A stretch of 64,000 bases of DNA from RGIG8748 sp045646525. GTDB lineage: Bacteria > Bacillota > Clostridia > UMGS1810. The notes beneath the pieces were generated by a model. The model searched no databases. It saw only the letters and a list, made by a program, of their open reading frames with translations, and had not been told where the DNA came from. Positions 18,207 through 26,899 of this stretch are shown here, piece by piece. Location of the stretch: contig JAZRKX010000032.1 of NCBI GenBank assembly GCA_045646525.1, positions 1 to 64,000 on the forward strand, read 5' to 3'. Position 1 is the first letter of the stretch; every line of letters starts with the position of its first letter. The position numbers and the translations under genes were made by a program.

Positions 18207-19436
18207 ATGTTAAAAGGCAACGTTATTGTAGGTCAGTCAGGCGGTCCCACAGCAGTTATAAATGCATCGCTGGCGGGTGTTTTCAAAACAGCAAAGGATA
18301 GCGGGTGCAAAAGGATTTACGGAATGAGGCACGGCATACAGGGGCTTGCAAGCGGTGAGTTCATCGATATGTCCGAGTACATAAGAAGCAATCTGGAGAT
18401 AGAACTTCTTAAGCGTACACCTGCCTCTTTTTTGGGTACATGCCGTTATAAGCTCCCGTCATACGAGGAGAGCACAGAGGTATACGAAAGAGTATTTTAC
18501 TACCTGAAAAAGCTCGATATCAAATACTTCTTTTACATTGGCGGCAATGACTCTATGGACACTATAATGAAAATGTCGGGTTATGCCGAAAAGATAGGCT
18601 CCGATATAAGATTTATAGGAGTACCCAAGACCATCGATAACGACCTTGGCGTTACAGACCATACCCCCGGTTTCGGCTCTGCGGCAAAGTACATAGCCAC
18701 CTCAGCAAAAGAGATTATTTGTGATGCCAAAACATACTATACAGATTCTGTAACCGTGGTTGAAATCATGGGCAGAAACGCCGGATGGCTTACTGCGGCA
18801 GCATCGCTTTCAAGGTGTGAGGACTGCTCGGGACCCGACCTTATATATCTGCCTGAAGTGGTGTTCGACCACAATGATTTTATATCCCGTATAGAAGAAC
18901 TCAAAAGAACAAATAAGGTAGTAACCATAGCTGTGTCAGAGGGTGTTAAAACCGCGGACGGCAAATATGTCTGTGAAGCAAATAAGAAAAACACCGTTAC
19001 AGACTCGTTCGGTCATAAGCTGCTTGGCGGTACTGCCATGTATCTTTCGGATTTTATTACCGAACAGACAGGCGTTAAGTCCAGAGGTATAGTATTTTCT
19101 ACCTTGCAGCGCTGCGCATCACACATGGTTTCGCGCCATGATATACGCGATGCGTTCATGGTCGGTGCAGACGCGGTTTGGGCGGCATTAAGGGGCGAAA
19201 CTGCAAAAATGGTAATAATAAAGCGTCTTGCAAATGAGCCTTATTCTGCAATTACAGATACTTATGACATAAAAGAAATAGCAAACAAAGAAAAATGTGT
19301 TCCGAAAGAGTGGATTACACCCGACGGTACATATGTAACAAAGGAAATGGAAGATTATGTAAGACCGCTCATAATAGGCGAGCTTACACCGTTTATGGTA
19401 GACGGTCTTCCCAGACATCTGTTTATAAAGGATTAA
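18207..19436 (+). CDS. pfp: 6-phosphofructokinase, probably PPi-dependent
   Basis: This 409-residue enzyme phosphorylates fructose 6-phosphate in glycolysis. The N-terminal VGQSGGPTAVINASLAG loop binds the phosphoryl donor. IGGNDSMDT (111-119) replaces the GGDGS of ATP-dependent enzymes. The substrate motif PKTIDND (140-146) carries the Lys typical of pyrophosphate-dependent forms. The donor preference is inferred from these motifs; the Asn in GGND differs from the usual GGDD and should be noted. An AAAGGAGA site precedes the ATG. fliB-like follows with a six-base gap. Confidence 0.9.
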   Translation: MLKGNVIVGQSGGPTAVINASLAGVFKTAKDSGCKRIYGMRHGIQGLASGEFIDMSEYIRSNLEIELLKRTPASFLGTCRYKLPSYEESTEVYERVFYYLKKLDIKYFFYIGGNDSMDTIMKMSGYAEKIGSDIRFIGVPKTIDNDLGVTDHTPGFGSAAKYIATSAKEIICDAKTYYTDSVTVVEIMGRNAGWLTAAASLSRCEDCSGPDLIYLPEVVFDHNDFISRIEELKRTNKVVTIAVSEGVKTADGKYVCEANKKNTVTDSFGHKLLGGTAMYLSDFITEQTGVKSRGIVFSTLQRCASHMVSRHDIRDAFMVGADAVWAALRGETAKMVIIKRLANEPYSAITDTYDIKEIANKEKCVPKEWITPDGTYVTKEMEDYVRPLIIGELTPFMVDGLPRHLFIKD

Positions 19437-19441
19437 TACGA

Positions 19442-20356
19442 ATGAAAAGTGCAGTACCGAACTATTACAGTAAATTCAAGTGTATAGCAGATAAATGTGA
19501 GCATAGCTGCTGCATAGGATGGGAGATAGCCGTAGACGAAACCACGCTGAGCCGCTATCGTAATACGGGCGGTGATATTGGCAGAAGACTTACAGACAGC
19601 ATATCGAAAGACGCCTGTTTTGTATTGGATAATGATTCGAGATGTCCTTTTTTAAACAGCGGCGGTCTTTGTGATATAATAACAGAACTTGGCGAAGATG
19701 CTCTTTGTGATATTTGCAGGGAGCACCCGAGATTTAGAAGTTATTATTCTTCTTTTTGCGAGATAGGACTTGGTCTGTGCTGTGAGCACGCGGGAGAAAT
19801 CATACTTGGCTTTTTAGAGCCGTTTGCCCTCGAGGGCTTGGAAAATGTGTCGTTTACGGGGCAGGAGGATTATTTTTTCTCCTTGCGTCAAAAGGCATTT
19901 TCCATAGTTCAGAATAGGAATGAGAGTATGCTAAAGCGCATGGAAAAGCTCTCTGTGGAATATGACCTTGATTTTTGGGATATTTCTGTAAGCGACCTTG
20001 CAGAGCTTCATCTTTCCATGGAAAGATTAAACGATGAGTGGACAATATATTTAAACTCTCTCACGGATTTTGAGTTTGACAGACTTATTTTTGAAGATGA
20101 GAGTGTTGGAACTTTTTTTGAACAGCTTTTGTGCTATTTTATATTCAGGCATTTCAATATGGAAAAAGGCAATTACTACGAGGCAATATGCTTTTCTCTT
20201 TCTGCTTGTTGCATTATAGGAGCGCTCTGCTCTTTGCATAAGGCAAAGCATCATAAACTTGAATTTTCGGATATTGTAAGGTATGCAAGGATGTATTCGG
20301 AGGAGGTAGAATACTCCAAGGAAAACACGGATATGCTCATAAAATATTTCGAATAA
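19442..20356 (+). CDS. FliB-like lysine N-methylase
   Basis: This 304-residue protein has the cysteine pattern of flagellin lysine-N-methylases: KCIADKCEHSCCIGWEIAV (Cys14, 19, 23, 24), then CPFLNSGGLCDI and CDICREHPRF. These cysteines probably hold an iron-sulfur or zinc centre. FliB methylates flagellin lysines in Salmonella, but homologues are frequent in Clostridia without nearby flagellar genes, as here, so the target may differ. The start is the ATG just after the PFK stop; the frame is open further upstream within pfp but lacks family sequence. Confidence 0.75.
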   Translation: MKSAVPNYYSKFKCIADKCEHSCCIGWEIAVDETTLSRYRNTGGDIGRRLTDSISKDACFVLDNDSRCPFLNSGGLCDIITELGEDALCDICREHPRFRSYYSSFCEIGLGLCCEHAGEIILGFLEPFALEGLENVSFTGQEDYFFSLRQKAFSIVQNRNESMLKRMEKLSVEYDLDFWDISVSDLAELHLSMERLNDEWTIYLNSLTDFEFDRLIFEDESVGTFFEQLLCYFIFRHFNMEKGNYYEAICFSLSACCIIGALCSLHKAKHHKLEFSDIVRYARMYSEEVEYSKENTDMLIKYFE

Positions 20357-20407
20357 ATTACCTCTGAAAAATCAGACGGTACACGATATCATTTAATCAT
20401 TTTTAAG

Positions 20408-20434
20408 CCACACGGTTTTCCGTGTGGTTTTTTT
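20408..20434 (+). terminator. Terminator of the PFK operon
   Basis: CCACACGG, loop TTTT, CCGTGTGG and then seven Ts: a textbook rho-independent terminator. Confidence 0.93.
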
Positions 20435-20472
20435 GTATGTAATAATTGTTAAAAACTATGAAAAATAATCTA

Positions 20473-20507
20473 AAAAATCGGAAAAAACTACTCAAAAATC
20501 GGAAAAA
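20473..20507 (+). repeat. Two 14-bp direct repeats 21 bp apart upstream of the response regulator
   Basis: AAAAATCGGAAAAA occurs at 20473-20486 and again at 20494-20507. The centre-to-centre distance of 21 bp is two helical turns, as expected for an AraC-type dimer. It lies in the 308-base gap 20357-20664, about 60 bases upstream of the candidate promoter at 20566. An operator role is inferred. Confidence 0.5.
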
Positions 20508-20565
20508 TCCACTATATTGAAGTGGCAATCTTTGATATAATTTATACAAAGAGTTTAATGCTATT

Positions 20566-20594
20566 TTGACAGTATATGTGTTTTATGCTAAAAA
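20566..20594 (+). promoter_or_regulatory. Candidate promoter of the polysaccharide-utilisation locus
   Basis: A perfect TTGACA (20566-20571), a 17-base spacer and a weak -10 TAAAAA (20589-20594) lie about 70 bases before the response-regulator start. A weak -10 fits an activated promoter. Confidence 0.45.
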
Positions 20595-20664
20595 ACTATT
20601 AATTTTTTATTAATAACATGTCTATAATCTAATATATAAGTATTTTACGAAAGGAGTGTGTGCC

Positions 20665-21717
20665 GTGATCAATGTTCTTATAGCCGATGATGACCACAAT
20701 GCCAGATTGGGTCTTACAGAGATGCTGGATTGGTCTAAGCTTGGTGCAAATCTCGTTGCAGCTGTAGAAGACGGCGAGAAAGTGGTCGAAATCCTGAAAG
20801 AACACTCCAATATAGATTTAATAATTCTGGATGTTTGCATGCCTCATATGGACGGGCTTGCAGTAGCTAAATATGTACATGAGAATAATCGTGATACCGA
20901 CATTATTCTCCTTAGCGCTCACGCTGAATTTGAGTACGCAAGAGAGGCACTCCGCTACGGAGTAAGGGAGTACATCATTAAGCCGATAAACCGTACAAAG
21001 CTAAATCAGCTCTCCGAAGCGGTTGCGATGGTACAGCGCGATAAGAAACACACTATAAACTGGCGTCTGTTTCTTCACTCACCGCAAAGACTCACCGAGG
21101 TTACGGAGGCATTAAGGTACAAGAAGGAAGAAATGCTCGATAAACTTCTGGATATGGAGCCGCAGTTTGATGATATAAGCATAGCGGATTTCAAGGAATA
21201 CTGCCTTGTACTTATGGGATATATAAGGGAATACATTAAATCACACAGTAGGGATACAGAAATATGTGAAAAGAGCATAGGTCTTATAAACGAAATATCC
21301 GATATCCCGTCTATGAAGAAATTCTTTAAAGAGACCTTTAAATCCATCATCTTGCTGGACAGTCAGGATTCGGGCAAGACGGGCTCGGGCGTGGTGGCAA
21401 TAGCCAAGGAGTATATAAATAACAACATCTTAAGTGCAGACCTTCATTCCTACAGCGTGGCAAGCCATCTTAACCTCTCGGTAGACCACCTGTCGCGTCT
21501 TTTCAAAAGCGTGGGAGAAGGCTCACTTTCAGATTACATCATAAAAGCTAAGATAGAAAAAGCCAAAGATATCATATCAAATACTTCGTATTCTATACGG
21601 CAGGTAGCCCAGATTCTCGGATACTCCGACCCCGGATACTTTGTAAGGGTTTTCAAAAAGAAAACAAGTGTTACACCCACCGAGTACAGAATGGGTGCGA
21701 AAGAAGGTCACGGATGA
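20665..21717 (+). CDS. YesN-type response regulator, receiver plus AraC HTH
   Basis: This 350-residue regulator has an N-terminal receiver (about 1-120; acidic pocket ADDD, phospho-acceptor Asp56 in IILDVCMPHMDG, Lys106 in YIIKPIN). A middle linker follows, and then a C-terminal AraC-type double helix-turn-helix (about 245-345; YSVASHLNLSVDHLSRLFK and IRQVAQILGYSDPGYFVRVFKKK). AAGGAG ends eight bases before the GTG at 20665, so that start is chosen. It overlaps the kinase gene by ATGA and surely works with it. It probably activates the downstream transporter and surface genes in response to extracellular glycan. Confidence 0.9.
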   Translation: MINVLIADDDHNARLGLTEMLDWSKLGANLVAAVEDGEKVVEILKEHSNIDLIILDVCMPHMDGLAVAKYVHENNRDTDIILLSAHAEFEYAREALRYGVREYIIKPINRTKLNQLSEAVAMVQRDKKHTINWRLFLHSPQRLTEVTEALRYKKEEMLDKLLDMEPQFDDISIADFKEYCLVLMGYIREYIKSHSRDTEICEKSIGLINEISDIPSMKKFFKETFKSIILLDSQDSGKTGSGVVAIAKEYINNNILSADLHSYSVASHLNLSVDHLSRLFKSVGEGSLSDYIIKAKIEKAKDIISNTSYSIRQVAQILGYSDPGYFVRVFKKKTSVTPTEYRMGAKEGHG

Positions 21718-23522
21718 AAAAGATAAAAATCAGTATAAGAATGGCCGTTCTTACTATCCTCATGATATCGATACTTTTTGTAAGTGCAGTTGTAATGTAT
21801 GCCGCAACTACAAGGTTCAACATTAAGCTTCTGGAATCGTCTATAGACAGTATCGAAGCCGTTGTCCAGAACTGCAGAGATGAACTTACTCACTCGGTAC
21901 TGAGAGCCGAAGAAGCCAACGGACTTCTTTCTGTTGACAACACTTTTATTCAGGCACTTAAATACAGTGGCAGCGATACCGAAAAGGTTTACGAATACCT
22001 TATGAAAATAAGGGACGATATTTCGGCGGTACGCACTTTTGCAGGAGGCGACCAGTACGGCTACTACAGCTCATTTTTCGTAAATTCACAAATGCCGATA
22101 TCAAATCATATTGAACCCTACAGCAACAAAAAAATGATATCCGATACCATAAACCTATATAGTGACAGGGGACTTGATAACAAAAAATGGTATGTTGATT
22201 TTATGCAAAGCTCAAATCAGATTTGTATATTTCAGGACGAAGAGATTCCGCAATGCGTTTTCTACGCACAGAAAGTCAAAAATCTTGTGGATATAAATGA
22301 CGAAGTACTTGGAATAAGTGTTGTGGGAGTAGACTTCCAGAACATACTCAGAAACTACGGGGGAGCCGATGATAAGAATACCGCACAGATAATGGTAATC
22401 GGAAGCGGCGGTGAGCTCATATGCACAAACGATGAGAACATGCCGTCCGAGGTCATAGACTTTGCTATAGGCTATCAGAAGCGCAATGATGTAAAAACAG
22501 GAGATATGACAAACGCCGAGATAGACGGCAATCAGTATTACGCAGGTATGTACGATATGGATTTCGGCCTTACTCTGGTGGCAGCAGTTTCCAGAGACGA
22601 TGTGTTTATAACCATACGCCAGACTACACGTGATGTTTACATAGTGGTACTTATAGTACTTTTTGCAGCACTTATTTTAACGGTATGGCTTTCGGGTATT
22701 ATAGTACGCCCGATAAAACGGCTTTCCGACTATATGATAACAAGCGGTCAGGATGAAAGCTTCAAATACAAAACGTCAGATTCCATTGTTAAGGAGATAG
22801 ACAGTCTATACAAAGCATATGACTCCATGACAGACAGGATATCGCGCCTTCTTGTTACCGCCCGAAACTTAGGCGAACAGAAAAAGGAAACCGAGTTCCG
22901 TATGCTGCAGACTCAGATAAATCCGCATTATCTGTACAATGCTCTTGACTCAATCTCGTGGATGGCACTAAGGCATGGCGAGGAAGAAATATCCGACATG
23001 GCATCCGCTCTTGCAGACAGCTTCCGCTACAATGCAAGAACCTCGGAGATGATTATAGAGCTTTCGGGAGAAATAGAATTCATCCGAAACTATATAAAGC
23101 TTCAGGAGAAATTCAGAAATACCGAATTTATTCTTAGTGTGGATGTGGATGAAGAAACCGGTAAGCTTCAGGTTCCGAAGTTTATGCTTCAGCCTCTTGT
23201 GGAAAATGCAATCATCCACGGCCTCAAAAGAGACGAAACACTATCTGTATATGTAAATGCCAAAGTGCATGACAATGTTTTAAAAATCCGTATAGAGGAT
23301 AACGGCGAGGGCTTCAGTGCAGATAGCTTGAACCGCTATTTAAACGGAGATAACACAGTTTTTAATACCGATAAAATCGGCATTATTAATATACACAAAC
23401 GATTAAAAAACAAATATGGTGACAAAGCAGGTCTCAGCTACTTCGCAAACGCCCACGGCGGACTTACAGCCGAGATTGCTTTGCCGCTCAAAGAAGGAGA
23501 GAAGGAAATTGAAATTTTTTAA
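21714..23522 (+). CDS. YesM-type sensor histidine kinase
   Basis: This 602-residue protein has a first membrane segment (about 10-30), an extracellular sensor domain (about 31-300, dCache-like), a second segment (about 303-325), a HAMP domain and a His_kinase/HATPase module. The phospho-acceptor His is in QTQINPHYLYNALDS (around residue 404). ATP-binding N and G boxes are LVENAIIHGL and RIEDNGEGFS. This kinase class pairs with YesN-like regulators to sense polysaccharides or their fragments outside the cell. The first gene overlap (ATGA) shows translational coupling. Confidence 0.9.
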   Translation: MKKIKISIRMAVLTILMISILFVSAVVMYAATTRFNIKLLESSIDSIEAVVQNCRDELTHSVLRAEEANGLLSVDNTFIQALKYSGSDTEKVYEYLMKIRDDISAVRTFAGGDQYGYYSSFFVNSQMPISNHIEPYSNKKMISDTINLYSDRGLDNKKWYVDFMQSSNQICIFQDEEIPQCVFYAQKVKNLVDINDEVLGISVVGVDFQNILRNYGGADDKNTAQIMVIGSGGELICTNDENMPSEVIDFAIGYQKRNDVKTGDMTNAEIDGNQYYAGMYDMDFGLTLVAAVSRDDVFITIRQTTRDVYIVVLIVLFAALILTVWLSGIIVRPIKRLSDYMITSGQDESFKYKTSDSIVKEIDSLYKAYDSMTDRISRLLVTARNLGEQKKETEFRMLQTQINPHYLYNALDSISWMALRHGEEEISDMASALADSFRYNARTSEMIIELSGEIEFIRNYIKLQEKFRNTEFILSVDVDEETGKLQVPKFMLQPLVENAIIHGLKRDETLSVYVNAKVHDNVLKIRIEDNGEGFSADSLNRYLNGDNTVFNTDKIGIINIHKRLKNKYGDKAGLSYFANAHGGLTAEIALPLKEGEKEIEIF

Positions 23523-24426
23523 GGATTTGAAGAAGAACATTTCCTTGCTGCTTATGTCAATACCCGGCATGGCATGGTTCATACTTATATGTTATGTTCC
23601 TATGTTCGGTATTGTAATAGCATTCAAGGACTACAAGTTCAGTCAGGGCATCTGGGGCAGCGAATGGATAGGTTTTAAAAACTTTGAATATCTTTTTAAA
23701 ACCTCGGACGCATGGCTCATTACACGAAACACCATTGTATATAATGTTTTCTTCATTATACTTGGTATGGCAACGGCAGTTCTTTTTGCCATTATGTTTG
23801 ATGCACTCGGCAAAAGAAAGATAAACCGCATCAATCAGACAGTAGTTCTCTTTCCGCACTTTATATCGTGGGTTGTAGGTTCCTACTTCGTGTTTACACT
23901 TCTTAGTGCCGATATGGGTGTTATAAATAAGCTCCTCGGAGTTTTTGGCATAGAGCCGATTAACTGGTATTCAGAGCCTAAGTACTGGCCGTTTATACTG
24001 CCTGTGTGCTATCTGTGGAAGCATGTGGGATATTCAAGTGTTATTTACTACTCAAATATCCGCGGCTTCGATACTGAGTATTATGAAGCAGCCCGTATAG
24101 ACGGTGCTACATGGGGACAGTGTACAAGATACATAACACTTCCGCTTCTCATACCGATTCTTACCATTATGTTTATCATAAACATAGGCGGTGTAATGCA
24201 CTCTGACTTCGGTCTTTTCTACCTTGTTCCAAAGAACTCAGGTATGCTTTATGCCACAACCGCTACTATCGATACCTATGTATACAACGGTATCACCTCA
24301 TCGGGCGGCGGAAACTTCGGTGCAACCTCCGCAGTTGCTTTCTATCAGTCGATTATAGGCTTCCTTCTTGTTATAACAAGTAACGCCATTGTTAAGAAGG
24401 TATCGCCCGACAATGCAATGTTTTAA
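23509..24426 (+). CDS. Sugar ABC transporter permease (LplB-like)
   Basis: This 305-residue membrane protein has six segments and the permease EAA loop in EAARIDGATWGQCTRYITLPLL, the contact for the ATPase. Its sequence style matches LplB/YteP permeases of oligosaccharide importers in Bacillota. The TTG at 23509 is chosen because AAGGAG ends nine bases upstream; the frame extends further into the kinase gene without homologous character. It pairs with the next permease. No ATPase gene lies in the locus, which is usual for importers sharing an MsmX/UgpC-type ATPase encoded elsewhere. Confidence 0.9.
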   Translation: MKFFKDLKKNISLLLMSIPGMAWFILICYVPMFGIVIAFKDYKFSQGIWGSEWIGFKNFEYLFKTSDAWLITRNTIVYNVFFIILGMATAVLFAIMFDALGKRKINRINQTVVLFPHFISWVVGSYFVFTLLSADMGVINKLLGVFGIEPINWYSEPKYWPFILPVCYLWKHVGYSSVIYYSNIRGFDTEYYEAARIDGATWGQCTRYITLPLLIPILTIMFIINIGGVMHSDFGLFYLVPKNSGMLYATTATIDTYVYNGITSSGGGNFGATSAVAFYQSIIGFLLVITSNAIVKKVSPDNAMF

Positions 24427-24446
24427 TGAAAGGAGAGATATAAAAA

Positions 24447-25370
24447 ATGCCAATGTTAAAAAGGAAAAAATCATTAACAGACGATATGCCGCTTGCATTC
24501 AAAGTATTTGCAATTTTTATAACTACACTTCTTTCTATTGCATGTATCATACCTTTCTGGCTTACAATTTCAATCTCACTCACCGAAGAAAGTGCACTTC
24601 GTATGCAGGGATACGGACTTATCCCCGCCCAGTTTAGTACCGATGCATATGAATACATATTGAAGAATGGTACACAGATTGTTCGTTCCTACGGTGTTAC
24701 GATATTTGTAACCGTGTTTGGTACAATACTTGGTATTATCATAATGACCATGCTTGCATATAGCTTGTCAAGACCCAACTTCCCCTGGAAGAGACAGTTT
24801 ACATTCATTGTTTACTTTACAATGCTGTTTTCGGGCGGTATGGTTGCTACCTACACAGTATTTACATCGGTTTACCATCTGCGCGATACCATTTGGGCGC
24901 TCATACTTCCCGGATGTTGTTCTCCCATGTATGTACTTATACTAAGGACATACATGTCTACTTCGATACCGCCCGCCGTAATAGAGTCGGCACGAATAGA
25001 CGGTGCAAGGGAATTCACATGTTACTGGAAGATAGTACTCCCTATGGCAGTACCCTCTATAGCAACAATTTCGCTTTTCCTTGCAGTTCATTACTGGAAC
25101 GACTGGAACAGAGCTTTCCTTTATATATTAATGAAGACAGAGCTTTATCCTATACAGCTTCTTCTTAAGCGTATAGAAAACGAAATCCAGTTCCTTGCAA
25201 ATAATACCGAGGTTTCGGTTTCTGAAGCACTTGCAATTCAGGAATCCATTCCCGGTGAAACGGTCAAGATGGCGCTTGTTGTTCTCGTAGTTGTACCTAT
25301 CATTGTAGCGTTCCCGTTCTTCCAGAAGTATTTTGTAAAGGGTATAACTGTAGGTGCCGTTAAGGGTTAA
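24447..25370 (+). CDS. Sugar ABC transporter permease (YtcP-like)
   Basis: This 307-residue second permease has six membrane segments and the EAA-type loop IESARIDGAREFTCYWKIVLPMAVPS. Together with the preceding gene it forms the heterodimeric channel of a carbohydrate ABC importer. The C-terminus ends in FFQKYFVKGITVGAVKG, typical of the YtcP/LplC group. An AAAGGAGAG site precedes the ATG. The importer probably takes up oligosaccharides released by the surface enzymes encoded downstream. Confidence 0.9.
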   Translation: MPMLKRKKSLTDDMPLAFKVFAIFITTLLSIACIIPFWLTISISLTEESALRMQGYGLIPAQFSTDAYEYILKNGTQIVRSYGVTIFVTVFGTILGIIIMTMLAYSLSRPNFPWKRQFTFIVYFTMLFSGGMVATYTVFTSVYHLRDTIWALILPGCCSPMYVLILRTYMSTSIPPAVIESARIDGAREFTCYWKIVLPMAVPSIATISLFLAVHYWNDWNRAFLYILMKTELYPIQLLLKRIENEIQFLANNTEVSVSEALAIQESIPGETVKMALVVLVVVPIIVAFPFFQKYFVKGITVGAVKG

Positions 25371-25435
25371 AAAATTATATTCTGAATAAGAATTTAATAT
25401 AAAGCATTTTTCTTTAAAGAAAGGAGAAATTTAAA

Positions 25436-26899
25436 ATGAAAAGTTTTAAGAAAATCTTATGCCTTATGTTGTGTGTAATCCTTACACTCTCACTCGTTTC
25501 CTGCGGCAAAGGCGGCAAGGGCGGCGATGACGAGGTTCCCACACTCATTTGGTACGACAGAAGCGCAACCACACCCGACCATGAACTCGTTACAGAAGCA
25601 ATCAACGAGTACATCGAGCCCCTTATCGGATGCAGAATTAAGAGAATATCTATCGTTGGTGCAGAATTCAACGAAAAGATGCGTCTTATCCTTGCTGCAA
25701 ACGAGCAGGCGGACATTGTTTACACAGGAGGAAGCACCTACCATACATATGTAGAAAACGGCTCATTTATGGATGTTACCGACCTTCTCGATGAATATGG
25801 TAAAGAGTTAAAGGAGATAACTCCTGACTATGCATTGGATGCAGCAAAAATCGACGGCAGACTTTACTTTGTACCTATATACAAGGATTATGCCGTAGAG
25901 CATGTAGTTCGCTACAACAAGGAGCTTGCAGACAAGCACAATCTGGATATGTCAAATCTCAAGACTCTTGCAGATTTCGAGCCTATCTTAGAGACAATCA
26001 AGGAAAAGGAGCCGGATATCTATCCCTTTAAGTTCCTCTCAAACCTTTCCGGTTTTGATCTCTTACCCTATAGCAATATTATGGGTACAAAGATTGGTGC
26101 AATCGACCTTGAGGGCGACCCCAACAAGATTATAAATCAGTATACAACAGACGAAGCTCTCGAGTACTACAAGCTTATGCACAGATGGTATCAGAAAGGC
26201 TTCATGCGTAAGGATATAGCTACAGTTACATCCAATGCAGATATTTCAGGAAGAGAGTTCATGTCTATAGAGCAGGAGCTTCCTTACCTCGTAGACCAGC
26301 ACAATGCGTCAAACCTCATGCCTTATGAACTTGCAGTATCTCACCTTGTACAGCCCAAAATGGGTACCTCCAATGTTATCGGTATGGGCTTTGCAATCGG
26401 TGCAAACTGTAAGTATCCCGAAAAGGCAATGGCATTTATCAACCTTCTTAATACCGACCCAACTTTAAGAAACATGGCATCTCTCGGTATCGAAGGCAAG
26501 CACTGGATTGCTGTAGGCGACGACTTCTACAAGCTTCCCGAAGGCTGCGAAACAAAGGCAGACACAGGCTTTGAAACCTATGGTTCGCCTCAGGGTAATA
26601 AGTACATCTTCCGTATGATAGAAGGCACACCCAGCGATATATACGAAAAGTATCAGGAATTCGACGAAAATGCTATAAAGAGTCCTGCTATGGGCTTTGC
26701 ATTTAATCCCAAGGATGTTCAGAATGAGATATCTGCACTTAACAATGTGTATAACGAATTCTTCCCTGCACTTATGACAGGTGCGGCAGACCCTGAAGTA
26801 GTATTCCCCAAAGCCGTTAAGAAGTTAAAGGAAGCAGGCGAGGATAAGCTTATTGCCGAAATCCAGAAACAGTACGACGAATGGAGAAAGAATAAATGA
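25436..26899 (+). CDS. Extracellular solute-binding lipoprotein (LplA-like)
   Basis: This 487-residue lipoprotein has a lipobox LTLSLVSC with the modified Cys23 and a following Gly/Lys linker (GKGGKGGDDE). The rest is a family 1-type solute-binding fold of the large LplA kind (typical length about 490-550). It captures oligosaccharide at the outside of the membrane for the two permeases. Substrate specificity cannot be predicted. The stop overlaps the next start (ATGA), so the SLH protein that follows is coupled to it. Confidence 0.9.
   Translation: MKSFKKILCLMLCVILTLSLVSCGKGGKGGDDEVPTLIWYDRSATTPDHELVTEAINEYIEPLIGCRIKRISIVGAEFNEKMRLILAANEQADIVYTGGSTYHTYVENGSFMDVTDLLDEYGKELKEITPDYALDAAKIDGRLYFVPIYKDYAVEHVVRYNKELADKHNLDMSNLKTLADFEPILETIKEKEPDIYPFKFLSNLSGFDLLPYSNIMGTKIGAIDLEGDPNKIINQYTTDEALEYYKLMHRWYQKGFMRKDIATVTSNADISGREFMSIEQELPYLVDQHNASNLMPYELAVSHLVQPKMGTSNVIGMGFAIGANCKYPEKAMAFINLLNTDPTLRNMASLGIEGKHWIAVGDDFYKLPEGCETKADTGFETYGSPQGNKYIFRMIEGTPSDIYEKYQEFDENAIKSPAMGFAFNPKDVQNEISALNNVYNEFFPALMTGAADPEVVFPKAVKKLKEAGEDKLIAEIQKQYDEWRKNK

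Noticed and set aside
19295..19441. 49-residue N-terminal extension of the FliB-like protein
   Set aside because: It overlaps the conserved end of the PFK gene and is not family-like; the ATG at 19442 starts the conserved domain.
20657..20665. Earlier GTG start for the response regulator at 20656
   Set aside because: It lies inside the AAGGAG ribosome site that serves the GTG at 20665.
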